Source: Turritopsis dohrnii (Eukaryota > Cnidaria > Hydrozoa > Anthoathecata > Oceaniidae). Taken from it: a stretch of DNA of 64,000 bases. The position numbers were made by a program, and so were the translations under genes. The stretch covers positions 248,001 through 312,000 of the forward strand of contig BQMF02000435.1 in the NCBI GenBank assembly GCA_027922465.2. The letters are read 5' to 3'. The notes below the pieces were generated by a model. It searched no databases, had not been told where the DNA came from, and saw only the letters and a list, made by a program, of their open reading frames with translations. Positions 1-10,414 of this stretch are shown in pieces (the first letter of the stretch is position 1; each line of letters starts with the position of its first letter).

Positions 1-2
1 CA

Positions 3-95
3 TCAAGACAAATTTATACATCACCAGAAGGTGAGGAGGTTGATGTTAAAACGGGAGAGGTCGTAGGATATGAGGTTGGCTGTAGCAAATACTAG
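3..95 (+). pseudogene. C-terminal fragment of an unidentified element gene
   Basis: An open frame runs in from the left edge and stops with TAG at 93-95, about 30 codons. It is acidic and ends in a GYEVGCSKY-like tail. It lies 66 bases before the BRO-like gene on the same strand and in the same virus-like block, so it is probably the end of another element gene. The family is not recognised, and too little is visible to say more. Confidence 0.35.
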
Positions 96-161
96 TTCAA
101 GTAAATGTCTTCACTTACTAGACATCCGGCGTTGGAAGTTTTTTTCTATAAATAAAAAAAG

Positions 162-931
162 ATGAATTTGTCTTTGTTCGACGGATTATCAATTATTGAA
201 GTACTTTTTGATGCACAAAACCAACCATTCATTCACAGAGCCCAATTCGGTAGGTTCTTAGGGTTGAAGCACATAATTACATCTGTTCCAGATACTGTGA
301 AGCGTCAGCAGATCACTAGAGCAGAACTTGAAGAGAGTGTCCAACGGTTGGACCCCTCTGGGAGGTCGCAAAACTCACACGTGTTCCTTTCCTTAGAGCT
401 TGCTCTATGCATTTCAATGTGTAGTGACAAACCTACTGCGATTTTAGCTCGAAACTGGTTGCGGAAAGAGATTATCCTGAGAGGTTTTGATAAGATTATC
501 GATGCAGAGCGGTAAAAAGTCGAAGAAGCTACGGCAGCTCTTGCTTTACTCAACGATTATCTCATAGAGGCGCAGACTGAGCTTGTAGAGCGTGATCAAA
601 CAACCGATAAACTCCTGCAAAGACATGTTCCTCATGCAGAAGACCTGCGCAAGGATAATGTTATCCTGATTGCACGCAATTACTCTAACTCTGAAGATGA
701 TAAACATTACAACTTGCATTACTACGTCGCACGGATACGGAGACGTGCAATCACCAGTAAGAGACGATAGTTACTCAGTTTCCGAGCAGTGAGGAGATCG
801 TTGTCATCGATAATCCTAACGGTATAGACGCGTTTAATATATTCGAAGAGGATGGGCATGTGGAATGTTTCCAGTGTCACTTTAGATTGATCGATCTATA
901 TGACTTAGGTGTCCCTGTTCTTGAATATTAA
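162..931 (+). pseudogene. BRO-N family protein of a large DNA virus-like element, disrupted
   Basis: The first 117 codons (162-515) resemble the BRO-N domain found in BRO/ALI-type proteins of large DNA viruses and mobile elements, which are thought to bind DNA. Features seen are an early block around FLGLKH and a late helix with the motif ARNWLRKE. A TAA at 513-515 interrupts the frame, but the same frame stays coding-like to a TAG near 768 and includes a charged coiled-coil stretch. A shifted frame then gives a further plausible tail to TAA at 929-931. An A/T-rich TATAAATA-like box lies at about 147-155, just before the ATG. Family membership is from motif appearance only. The stop plus the frameshift make it a pseudogene. 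Confidence 0.6.
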
Positions 932-1008
932 AGAGTGGTTCCAGCCGTTGGAACGTCGTTTTGCAGCTTTACAAAGCTACAAAACATAAGGAGAAGGTGC
1001 CTCATACA

Positions 1009-1665
1009 TCATATAACAGGTGCACTCGGGGTATCTGAACTGCTCACGAGCTTTTTTGCGATTTCATCACGACCTTCTTTCCGTCCATGTTTTAAAAGCT
1101 CTTCCTTCTGATATTCATAAAGCTGTTCGATCACCTTCCTAGACCGTTTTCGCAGATCTAGCTTCGTATCTTCGTAACGCCGTTTCTCCGCTGTAATTTG
1201 AGTAAATTCAGGATGATCGATGGTACCGTCTTCGTAGACTTTTCATATTAGTACACGCAGGCTGCCTAAAGCGGTCTGTGCAGCCCATGCGATATCATGA
1301 TTTTTCTGTTTTCTTACATTGAAAATAGAGCCACTTTCTTAAATGACTATCATTATTAGACCCACAACGAGAGCTGTCATACACAAAGCGATGCTCATCG
1401 ACGTATCAATTCTTGATACCAAGCATGTAATCTCACCGCCAGAGAATACAATATTTGCAGCTATTAGAACGCAAGATATATATTTCGCAACTGTTGAGTA
1501 GCATGAAAATTTGCGCTCTAAAAATGTTCGGTATTCTACTTCCTGAGATAGGTATGCTTCCGTCTCCTTAACCGTTTGAACTCTCAAGTTTTGTGCGTAT
1601 CTACCCTCCACAGGGTCTGATAAAATAGGATATAGCTTCTCCGTATTTACGTCGTACATAGCCAT
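1009..1665 (-). pseudogene. Virus-like element membrane protein with coiled coil, two in-frame stops
   Basis: The frame from ATG at 1665 to TGA at 1009-1011 is 219 codons with only two internal stops, TAA at 1339-1341 and TGA at 1243-1245, and no frameshift. The N-terminal part has two hydrophobic stretches (about residues 60-80 and 90-108), so membrane association is likely. After the stops comes a highly charged helical region rich in K, R and E. The start lies 4 bases after the stop of the upstream minus-strand gene, a spacing typical of compact viral gene blocks. I do not recognise a named family. The neighbours suggest a virion or assembly protein, which is inference. Confidence 0.5.
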
Positions 1666-1669
1666 CTGT

Positions 1670-1890
1670 TTATTTGAAGATGATGAGCATATTGATAGCT
1701 TGTAAATCAACTTTCCTGCCTTGATCGTCGGTGACGTAAAAGATCAACGTTCGCGTTGAGGACCTCAATTTGTTGGTGAACAATGGGCGTTCATAGCGAT
1801 ACGACATGATGTCACCATACTCGTACTCTGGCTTCTGAAGTCTAAAAATGTGTATGATTTTCGTAATTGCACTGTTTAGCAGAATATATA
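1670..1890 (-). pseudogene. 3' half of a split virus-like structural gene
   Basis: The minus-strand frame ends with TAA at 1670-1672 and reads back to about 1890 as compact, beta-rich, coding-like sequence (motifs YEYGDIMSYRY and FYVTDDQGRKVDLQAI). There is no start codon, and transposon sequence begins just upstream. Its 5' partner is most likely 10170-10379 on the same strand, about 8.3 kb away across a nested transposon cluster. Its short distance to the next minus-strand gene and its beta-rich character suggest a penton or minor-capsid role. That role is inference; no family signature was found. Confidence 0.45.
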
Positions 1891-1957
1891 GCTATTTTTG
1901 AATTATTTCCTAATCTGTGAACCGAAAATAACTTCGTTTATTTACTTTTTCTAATTA

Positions 1958-2732
1958 CCTTATCGGGGAAAAAAAAGTCGGGGGTAAGTGACTAATTTTT
2001 TGGGCTAGTGACTAAAATTTTCCCCGACCAAATTTTCCCCCGACTTTTCAATACCCGTCCAAAAATTTCACCCGATTTTTCATTTCCCCGTCCAAAAATT
2101 TTCCCCGGTTTTTTTACTCCCGCCCAAAACATTTCCCCGATTTTTTAGTCCCCGACCGAAACTTTTCCCCGATTTTTGATAATCTCAAGTAGAGTCTATC
2201 TATCGATTTTCGACTGGAATTATGACGGTCAAGCAAAGGAAGGGGAATCGAATGAAGTTGAATCAGTCAATGAGGACGATACAGATTTTTCTGTTACGAT
2301 TAAGGGAAACAAAATTGATGTCAGTGAAAATAAAATGGATGTCAGTGAAGATATAATTGATGTTTGTGAAAGCAATATGGATGCCAGTGATGAAAATAAT
2401 GACGATCAAACCTCAAAAACTGTTATTGTATTAGATTGAACTCTTAATTAGTTATTTTGTAATATAATTTTTAGTTCAAATTGAAAGTGTCGACAAAAAT
2501 TGTGTTCCATTTTCTACTTGTATTGCAAATTTTGGTCAGGGAAAAGTGACTTATTTAGAAATTTTAGTCGGGGAAAAGCGACTAATTTCGAAATTTTAGT
2601 CGGGGAAAAGCGACTAATTTCGAAATTTTGGTCGGGGAAAAGTGACTAAAATTTCTCGAGGTGACTAAATTTTTCCCCGACCAAAATTTTCCCCGACTAA
2701 AATAAATCCCGACTTTTTTTTCCCCGATAAGG
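1958..2732. mobile_element. MITE with CCTTATCGGGG terminal inverted repeats and TA duplication
   Basis: The left end reads CCTTATCGGGGAAAAAAAAG and the right end is its reverse complement, both flanked by TA (1956-1957 and 2733-2734). Inside the ends are repeated blocks of the type CCCCGACCAAAATTTT on the left and their inverted copies on the right. The core contains a low-complexity reading frame (2176-2439) made of repeats like DVSENKMDVSED, probably not a gene. TA duplication and length fit a Tc1/mariner-type non-autonomous element. Confidence 0.75.
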
Positions 2733-2894
2733 TACTTGGAAAGGAGCAAAGAATACTATATCAACTCGAGACAGGTTTTATATTATACTTCGATGGAAGA
2801 TGTCGTACCAGAACGTGTGAATTAAGAGCATGAGTGAAGAGAGAAATCAAATCAAATAATTCATAAAATTCTGTTGAAATGAGATTATGTATAC

Positions 2895-2944
2895 TTATAA
2901 ACCCAGTGATTCCGTAACAATCAACATTTTGTTTAAATCTTCCG
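2895..2944 (-). pseudogene. C-terminus of DIRS tyrosine recombinase
   Basis: Reading minus-strand from 2944 gives a short frame ending SLGL and TAA at 2895-2897. It directly continues the recombinase frame interrupted at 5767 by the LINE at 2945-5766. The join falls after the residues ITED on the far side, and the LINE is flanked by a 10-base duplication at that point. The continuity of a recognisable YR C-terminus across the LINE is the evidence. Confidence 0.65.
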
Positions 2945-5766
2945 GCTAATGGATATACTTTAAATTCAGGGGTTTACCCGTCATTATATCCAAGATGTCA
3001 TCACCAAGTGATATTTGCGACTGTTAGTTTCCAAATCCCATTTCCTCCGGCGTACCAAAGGCGAATATGGGATTATGCAAAAGCTGATACAACTGCTATT
3101 CGTAATGCCATCAATGCCATTGAGTGGAACAACATATTTCTGAATCTTGGCGTTAGTGAGCGGGTTGAGTTCCTATCGGATTGTATCCGCAATATTTTCA
3201 GTAATTACGTTCCCAACAAAATTGTAACCATTAGAGACAAAGATACACCTTGGATGACACCCGAGATTAAAGGCATGATTCTTGAGAAAGCCAAGATACA
3301 TCGACGATATGTTAAACTTGGACGCAAAGTCTCTGACTTTGAGCAGCTGCGAGAAATCAAATTTCGTTGTAAAGTTGCAATTAAACAGGTAAAAGACATT
3401 TACTACGCAAACCTTGCTAAATCCCTGAATGACCCTAACATTGGCTCGAAGAAATACTGGTCTATCTTAAATCGATTCTTAAACAAACGCAAAACATCCC
3501 AAATTCCCCCCATCCACCATGAAAACAAGGTCATAACTGATCCACTTGAAAAGGCAAATATTTTCAACGATTTTTATGCTGATCAATGCACCCCAGTTCA
3601 AACTGATAGTAACTTACCTGCCCCATATTTTCTGACAGATCATCGACTGGAAGACATTATATTCGAACCGGATAAGGTGCTTAACATCATCAGGTCTCTT
3701 GACGTGAACAAATCCCATGGCTGGGATCAGATATCTGCCCGAATGGTCAAAATGTGTGATAAATCTTTAGTAAAGCCACTCATTGACATATTTCAGTTAT
3801 CTCATGATAGTGGTATTTATCCTAGCCATTGGAAAAGGCGTAATCTTACTCCTTGTCACAAAAAGGGAGACAAATCATTGGTGAAAAACTATAGACCAGT
3901 ATCTTTGCTGCCTGTCTTAGGTAAAATCTTTGAAAAATGCATATATGACGAGATTTATAGTTACTTTGAGCAGCACAAGTCAATCTGGCTTTTGCAAGAA
4001 TCATTCCTGTATATCTCAGTTACTTTCAATAACGCATAATATCTTTCAAGGCTTTAATCTCAACCCACCGCTAGACACTCGAGGGGTTTTCCTTGATATC
4101 TCAAAAGCTTTCGATAGGGTTTGGCATGAAGGACTTGTTTTTAAATTGGAAACTTATGATGTTACTGGCAAACTTTTGAAATCGTTGACGGACTTCCTGT
4201 CTATTAGGTTTCAAAGGGTGGTCCTTAATGGCAAAGAATCTGAATGGCAGCAAATCATAGCAGGTGTACCCAAAGGCTCGATTCTCAGACCATTGCTTTT
4301 CCTAATATACATAAATGACCTCCCCGAAAATATGGAATCGACAGTCGATATCTTTGCTGATGACACTTCACTATTTTCTTTGGTACTAAATGCTGCTGTC
4401 TCAGCTAGGGAACTAAATGCTGATCTTAGTCGAGTGAGTGAGTGGGCTCGTCAGTGGAAAATGTCTTTTAATCCGGATCCATCTAAACAAGCCGTTGAGG
4501 TCTTATTTTCGAAAAGGATAAGTGTTGCCACAACTTATGATATTTATTTCAACGGTGTACCTGTTGCTTGCGAAGATGTTCAAAAACATCTTGGCCTTTA
4601 CTTAGACAACGAGCTAAACATTCATCATCATCTGAATGAGAAGATATCTAAAGTCAATCGCGACATAGGAATGTTAAAGCGACTGCGAGGTAATCTGCCA
4701 AGAGACACTCTTTTGACAATATATAAATCTTTTATTAGGCCACATCTTGATTACGGTGATGTGATTTACGATAATCCTGGAAATGACTCGTTTACCCGGC
4801 GTCTTGAATCCATTCAATATCAAGCTGCTCTAGCCATTTCTGGATGTTTCCGTGGAACTTCAAGTGAGAAACTATACAATGAACTTGGACTCGAGTCATT
4901 GTCAGACCGAAGGTACTGTAGACGAATGTGCATGTTTTACAAAATTGTAAATGGCACAGCACCTCAATACTTACAAGACATATTACCAAGGACTTTTGCC
5001 CAAAGGTACCCTCTAAGGGCTACCAGCGCAATACCCCCAATGTTTGTTCGAGTTGAATCTTTCAGAAATTCTTTTTTTCCTTATTGTATAAGTGAATGGA
5101 ACAAGCTTGACGCTGGGCTAACGGGTCTTCCAAATTTGTTAATGTTCAAAAGGGAGATTTTGAAAGGTCGTAAACCTATGCCCAACTCGATCTATAGGCT
5201 AGATGACATACCTGGACTGACCTTGATTACACGACTAAGAGTAGGCTTTAGTCACTTAAAAGCACATAAATTCAGGCACAACTTCATGGATACGCTTGAC
5301 CCTTTCTGTACGTGCCGTACTAATTCGGAGGAATCTACTGAGCACTACCTGCTTCACTGCCCAAATTATTCAAACTTACGTATTGTTTTATTTAATGACC
5401 TCCATGATGCGAACGTTCCTTTTATGCCTCTTTGTAGAAACGCTCTTGTCCGACTGCTTTTGTATGGAAATCCAATGTTTAAGGATGCAACCAATCGTCA
5501 AATTCTTAGATCGATTGCTAAGTTTATCAAAGGGACTGAGCGCTTCAGTCTGTCTCTTTTTATCGATACACCATTTTAGAGTCTGTTTCCATGCTATACG
5601 TTGTGTGTGTGTGTGTGTGTGTTTTTTTTTTATTCTGTCTTAGCTTTTTGTTTCAAGGCTGAATACCTGGCGATCTCACCTTCTGGTGCTTCGAAGGTGT
5701 TCAGTCTTACGTCCCGTTTTGTAACTTGATGTTTTGTAACTTCTTTCTCATAAAAAAAAAAAAAAA
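2945..5766 (+). mobile_element. 5'-truncated APE-type LINE (Jockey/CR1-like) with poly-A tail
   Basis: The element ends in a poly-A run (about 5752-5766) and is flanked by the 10-base duplication AAATCTTCCG (2935-2944 and 5764-5773), the mark of target-primed insertion. The first coding bases match the end of an APE endonuclease domain (PSLYPRCHHQ). A TG-dinucleotide run lies in the 3' UTR near 5600-5622. It is inserted in the recombinase gene of the DIRS-like element. Confidence 0.85.
2981..5579 (+). pseudogene. LINE reverse transcriptase, one frameshift
   Basis: Frame 1 (to 4039) covers the endonuclease end, linker and RT fingers, with the NYRPVSLLPVLGKIFEK block. A frameshift near 3970-3990 moves coding to the frame that runs to TAG at 5579. 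That frame has RT palm motifs FLDISKAFDRVWHEG, GVPKGSILRPLLFLIYINDL and the catalytic FADD at about 4353-4364. A C-terminal Cys/His cluster (CTCRTNSEESTEHYLLHC) follows near 5308-5361. RT palm residues are intact, but the frameshift and 5' truncation make this copy inactive. Clade assignment beyond APE-type would need a tree. Confidence 0.85.
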
Positions 5767-6020
5767 TCTTCCGTAATATATTTATTCTTAACGCTTTCCG
5801 ATTTCCAACGACCGTGTTTCATGATCAGCCTATCGTTTACCCCGAAATTTTCAGCAGCAACGCAAGCTGTGCAGACCATACTTTTCTGGATATAAACTGG
5901 TTTCTTTTAATACCGTTTTGATGTCGTCACGAATTGATGAGTAGGATGTGCCCTAAATGCATCTCTGTATAAATTCTAAAATCAGATCTGTAATAGTAGT
6001 GCTACAATAGGAACTAGAAA
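5767..6020 (-). pseudogene. DIRS-type tyrosine recombinase catalytic region
   Basis: On the minus strand this stretch shows the late motifs of a tyrosine recombinase: HxxR as HSLR (about 5859-5872), the second His as KHGRW (about 5805-5820) and the Tyr in NKYITED (about 5767-5787). Two small frameshifts interrupt it, one beside HSLR and one further upstream. It continues beyond the LINE at 2944-2895. DIRS elements use such a recombinase instead of an integrase. The N-terminal part is lost where another LINE starts near 6030. Confidence 0.65.
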
Positions 6021-6029
6021 ATTATCGTT

Positions 6030-7922
6030 TCCGAGAATGGAAATTTTAAAAGCCCTTAGAGTTAAGAGACCTTTAGAGGATTGAAAGATTCTATAGTCCC
6101 TAACAAATTCCTTGAACATGCGATTCTTGTCAATGAGGAGCGGCTAAAATTTTTAAAGAAGGCCAGTAAGGAAAAACTAAAACTGCTGTTGAACTGCCTG
6201 AACTTGCTAAAAAATATTTAATAGATTTAGAAATTAAATACACTGGAGGCACTAACAGATTTGTTTCTCCGGACCAGTCGAAAGAAAATGCATCCACTTG
6301 ATAGGTATTTGGACACCAGCAAAATTATCAAAAGGAAATGGACCCCAACGTGAATGTAACATTTTAAAAAATGATTTGGTTAATTGACAATCGTCAACTT
6401 ATACTATCTGCCCGTGCGTTTAGTTCTCTGGACACCCAAAAAAAGCAGTAGTTACTCCAATAGACAAAGGTGATCTTGATAAGATAAAAAATTGATAATT
6501 ATAGACCAATAAGTGTTTTAAACGTTTTCTCAAAATTTTATGAAGGATCTATCAAGTCTCAAATTAACTCATTCATCGATGGAAAGTTATCGATCTTTCT
6601 CTCCGCTTATCGGAAAAATTACAGTACACAACATGTCTTAATGAGACTTCTCGAAGATTGGAAAAAACAGCTAGATCGGAATTATGTCGTTGGGGCTGTA
6701 TTAATGGACTTTTCTAAAGCCTTTGACTGCGTCCCGCAGGACCTCATTATTGCTAAACTACATGCATATGGCTTTGAAATTTCAGCACTGAAATATATTC
6801 TTTCATACTTGACTGATAGACATCAAGCAACAAAAATAAATGGAATTTTTAGTGTTTTCCAACTTCTAATCTCAGGTGTGCCTCAAGGATCTATCCTAGG
6901 ACCAATTATTTTTAATATTTTTTAAACGATTTTCTGTTTTTAGTAAGTAAGTTTGTAAGTGTCCACAATTATGCTGATGATAACAGTCTGTCATGCTTTT
7001 CAAAGTCGATACCCAATCTTATAGAAACATTGGAACAAGAGGTTGAAACAGCAATTTCTTGGATGAAAAACAATAATATGATTGCAAATCCTAAGAAATT
7101 TCAATCTATTGTGATAGGAAAAAATATATTGGAGAAGTCTGTGACTATTAAAATTGATGGAAACGTATCACAGACACAGCCAATCGTTAAACTATTAGGT
7201 GTGCATCTTGATAATAGATTAAAATTTGATAAGCATGTCAGCACCTTTGCAAAAATGCTTCAGCACAACTTAATGACGTTCTTAGATTTAAAAAGAATTT
7301 GTCCGTTAAAGCCAGGAATGTTTTAATTTATAGTTTTATATACGCAAACTTTAACTATTGCCCTCTAATTTGGCATTTTTCTTCAGCGAAGTCACGTGAA
7401 AATATAGAGCGAATTCAGAAAAGAGTACTAGCTTTCCTCCACAATAATTATGACAGCTCGTATGTTATACTTCTAAATAAATCAAACAGAAGTTTGATGA
7501 GCAAGTACAGGTTGAAATTTCTTTGTATTGAGATTTTTAAGTCAATTAATGATCTTAGTCCATCATATATGAAAGAAATCTTTCGTCTTCAAGTAAATAA
7601 TCAACCAACCAGAGCTAAAAACGTAAACAACTTAGCTACGCCAACGGTTTTCAAAACTAATTTTGGCAACAAAAGCCTCATTTCATTAGCCCCTAAAGTA
7701 TGGAACAAACTACCTTACTGCCTAAAAACATGCAAAGATCTAGCCACTTTTAAAAAACTGATAAAGAAACACAAACTTGAAGTATGGTGACAATTTATTT
7801 ATTTATAATTTTAAATGAAAAACTTGTTGAAGTTATTTATCTCTTACTATGATATTCTTACCTATGAAATTTTACAAAATTTGGGTAAATAATTCAAAAT
7901 TGTAAATATTTCTATTCCCTTA
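6030..7922 (+). mobile_element. Degenerate LINE (CR1/L2/Jockey-like RT)
   Basis: The RT is spread over three frames. Around 6450-6640 are blocks like YRPISVLNVFSKFYE and SAYRKNYSTQH. At 6641-6925 come LMDFSKAFDCVPQD and SGVPQGSILGPIIFNIF. Near 6969-6980 the catalytic box reads YADD. A C-terminal domain at 7030-7790 ends with KLEVW and TGA. Frameshifts lie near 6500, 6925 and 7320, and the endonuclease is missing. The 3' UTR is AT-rich and the element ends about where the next MITE starts. It splits the DIRS-like element between RNase H and the recombinase. The left boundary is approximate. Confidence 0.75.
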
Positions 7923-7926
7923 TATA

Positions 7927-8467
7927 CAATGTGTTTCGTAATGTTGGAAATGGAAATTTTAAAGTTAATTTTTTAACTGAATATACCGAATTTCAAAATA
8001 ATAAGGAAAATGTCTTGGAAAAATGTAATTAAATTTTTAATGGTCGATTAAGATGTGAATGAAAAGAAAAGATTTTTTGAAACAATGACAGCAATTTGGA
8101 AAACAATGAACAAATTTAAGCTGTGTGTTCGCGAAAAACGTTAAACTTTTATGTTTTAAAATATCAATTTGGGGGTCTCATCGCAAACATAAAATTAATA
8201 AAAAATTTGAATGGATTCAGTGTTTTGAAACAATAAGCACGATGTAATTAAACTACGTGTTAATCGACCATTAAAAATTTAATTACATTTTTCGATGACA
8301 TTTTCCTTATTTTTTTAAAACCCACTTATTCATTTTTCACAAAAATCAACTAGCCGAAAGAGCTTGAAAATGGCTTTCCATTGATGTAAAAATTATTATG
8401 AAATTCGGTATATTCATTTAAAAAAACAACTTTAAAATTTCCATTTCCAACATTACGAAACACACTG
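7927..8467. mobile_element. MITE with CARTGTGTTTCGTAATGTTGG ends
   Basis: The left end (CAATGTGTTTCGTAATGTTG and onward) and the right end are inverted copies for about 60 bases, with further inverted similarity inside (TTAATGGTCGATTAA and its partner). Both sides are flanked by TATA, so a TA or TATA duplication is likely. The same ends recur at 47980-48050, 52315-52358, 56165-56218 and 56360-56561, so this is a locally abundant family. No coding capacity. Confidence 0.75.
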
Positions 8468-8714
8468 TATATCCTTTGACAATAGCGGCACCTGCCATGC
8501 TATCTGTGTGTATGAGAACATGTTCTCCTTCGTAGGTACTCACTAGAGAAGAAATTGCATGTGAAATAACTACAAATTCCCTGACGATTCTGTTTGTTCT
8601 TTAGGATCGAGGTTTCTGTAACTAATGTTATTGTTCCAAGGGCCACAGGTATACCTGTAGAACTTGCATCAGAAAAAAAAATTTTTTAACTGTGGAACAG
8701 AATATTTCAGAACA
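8468..8714 (-). pseudogene. DIRS RNase H fragment
   Basis: The minus strand gives FSDASSTGIP near 8660-8690, where FSDAS is the first catalytic Asp block of DIRS-type RNase H. In a second frame follow SSLVSTYEGEHVLIHTDSMA, with TDS giving the later catalytic Asp, and AAIVKGY at the MITE border. At least one frameshift lies between. After mental removal of the Helitron (8715-9703), the RT frame at 9704 reads straight into this block. The fragment is non-functional. Confidence 0.6.
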
Positions 8715-9703
8715 TCTATATATTAATAGACGATTCTCCGTCTGTCTGTTTGTTTGTTTGTAAGTCACGCCAAATGGTAGATTGAGTTGTGAGCGAAATT
8801 ATTTCTTTTTTTTGTGTGCGACGCGAGTTCGAAACAAATACATTGCAACCCCAACCGAACGTGACTTTTTTGCTGGTGAACCAATAGAGATAACGTTTTG
8901 TTTTTATTATTATTGTTAATATTATTTTCCACGTTAACTTGGCTTTGAAAACAATACATCAACTAAATACAAAGAAACTAACTGATTAAACATTTTGGAC
9001 AAAAAGCAGCAGTGGCAGAACGTGGCAGCATGTGCGGTTTGCCAGTGTATCCTAACGCTTTCCTGACTGTCTGAGTCAGGTGAACTTTTTTTCGAGCAAT
9101 CAAAATGTTTAAAAACCGAAAAAAAAGAGTATCATGAAACAAAATATTTTTTGCTTTTGTCTTAATAGTTGTCTTAATTTCTTTAAATCGATTTCTTTTG
9201 ATCCATTTTAATCTGATCGAACGTTTTTTATTCACTTCATTCATTTAGCACGTGCATTTTTTTCTCCTCCCGTGTGATCTTTTAAAGAGAAACCATTTTT
9301 TCACCTACTTCTGACAGCACCCATGTTAGAGCGCGTAAAACAAAAGCTAATAATAAGTTGAAAAGTTTTTTCTCTCTGCGTTTTGAGTGTATTGTTAAAC
9401 CGATATTTGATTGGTTTGAAATCGTAAAGAAAAACCACACGAAGTTCACGTTCGGAATGCATTGTGTAAAGCTAGAAAGTCTGCCGGCATTTTAAATGCG
9501 ACCGCGACAATAAACGGCTGAGTTAAGAACATGCAAGATTTGAATCACCTGGAATGATTTCTCTTCACGTGCAAACGAGCTTTAGCGATAAAGCCAGCAG
9601 CAAAGGAAGTCTTATCGCTGGTTTTAACTGCAATAATTTGGAGCAGGTGGTGATACAACGCAGGCTGAACATGGGCGGCGAGCGATGCCGCCTTGGCGTC
9701 TAG
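8715..9703 (+). mobile_element. Non-autonomous Helitron (TC...CTAG)
   Basis: The element begins TCTATATATTAATAGACG after an A and ends CTAG before a T, the usual Helitron A/T insertion pattern without target duplication. Just before the 3' end there is a GC-rich hairpin (GCCGCCTTGGCG). No Rep/helicase ORF is present. The boundary is supported independently, because excising it restores reading of the DIRS RT into the RNase H. A second copy of the 3' end lies inverted at 60800-60880. Confidence 0.75.
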
Positions 9704-10169
9704 TTTGTGTAATTAAGAGTGAGTATATTTTTCTTCCAAAAGAGTACCTCAACTATAACATCGTGATAGTAAGATGTATTAAATTTTTTATCCCAAAACG
9801 ATCTAGACTCAATGACTTTATACACGAGTTTTAATCTGACAATACTATGAAGCACAAATTTTGTTGAAATTATGTTGTCCGTGATACAAGCTAGTTATCT
9901 GGCCGAAACATAAGAAGAAGAAAACACACCATTGATACCCGATAAAATGGATTGGATTCCTCTTTCTGAAACCCTGCAAGTCCTTTTATCGCAATCTAGA
10001 ATAACAGCCAACCACTCCAAGCGAAAAGCAGGTGCCCAGATAGATTTGTTTCCATTTACAATAAAATCTGCAGATCTTAGAGAATTTTCAAAACCATCCT
10101 CTCTTGGATCGACATTTGTGCATCCAAGTGACCTTGCATTTATTCTTGAACGAATACTCTTATAATTTC
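9704..10169 (-). pseudogene. DIRS reverse transcriptase C-terminal part
   Basis: The minus strand is nearly continuously open, with one TAG near 9890-9900. It contains FRLEWLAVILD and RVSERGIQSIL, which resemble the part of DIRS/Ngaro RTs between palm and RNase H. Next comes SYVSAR then LACITDNIIS, and at the end EVLFWKKNILTLNYTN. The YxDD palm is absent, so it is 5' truncated. A 77-codon plus-strand frame over the same bases (9932-10165) is a shadow. Confidence 0.6.
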
Positions 10170-10379
10170 CTATATAATCCAGATGCAGGGGGAACCTTGA
10201 ACCGATGGGGTCTTTTTTGATACTTGATCAATGGTAAATCTAGCGTGTTGAACTAGGTTGAGCCACCCTACGTATAAAACTGCTTCTTTTATCGCAATCT
10301 CCGTGCTTTCTTTAAACTCTGTTGGTAACCTTGTTTCTCCAAGATGAGTGACGTTCAGATATATTTCACGCTATAACAT
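10170..10379 (-). pseudogene. 5' half of a split virus-like structural gene
   Basis: An ATG at 10379 is followed in its third codon by TAG, then 60-odd coding-like codons to TAG at 10170-10172. Blocks seen are NVTHLGETRLPTEF and EAVLYVGWLNLVQHARFTID, consistent with a beta-sandwich. The DIRS-like element begins right after. The likely 3' half is at 1670-1890 on the same strand. It is divergent from the plus-strand gene starting at 10415, with a 35-base intergenic spacer carrying a TATAA box. No named family is recognised. Confidence 0.45.
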
Positions 10380-10382
10380 TTT

Positions 10383-10395
10383 TTATAAGAGAAAT
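10383..10395 (+). promoter_or_regulatory. TTATAAGAGAAAT box, divergent spacer
   Basis: This 13-mer sits in the 35-base spacer between the divergent genes at 10379 (minus) and 10415 (plus), 19 bases upstream of the plus ATG. The identical 13-mer occurs inverted at 12439-12451 in the other divergent spacer of the same block. It looks like a TATA-type viral promoter element; function is inferred. Confidence 0.4.
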
Positions 10396-10414
10396 AAGCT
10401 ACAAGGTAAAGTAT

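Larger units (their letters stand above)
1891..10169 (-). mobile_element. DIRS-like tyrosine-recombinase retrotransposon, heavily nested
   Basis: Minus-strand fragments in the right order for a DIRS-type element are recoverable: RT C-terminal part (9704-10169), RNase H (8468-8714) and tyrosine recombinase (5767-about 6020, finishing at 2895-2944). The gaps are later insertions: MITE 1958-2732, LINE 2945-5766, LINE about 6030-7922, MITE 7927-8467 and Helitron 8715-9703. The element sits between the two halves of a virus-like gene. Outer termini were not resolved and the 5' gag and RT palm are missing, so it is truncated as well as nested. Confidence 0.6.

Noticed and set aside
2176..2439. 87-codon frame with DVSENKMDVSED repeats
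   Set aside because: Lies wholly inside a TA-flanked MITE and is low-complexity repeat translation.
9932..10165. 77-codon plus-strand frame
   Set aside because: Shadow of the minus-strand DIRS reverse transcriptase, which has recognisable motifs over the same bases.
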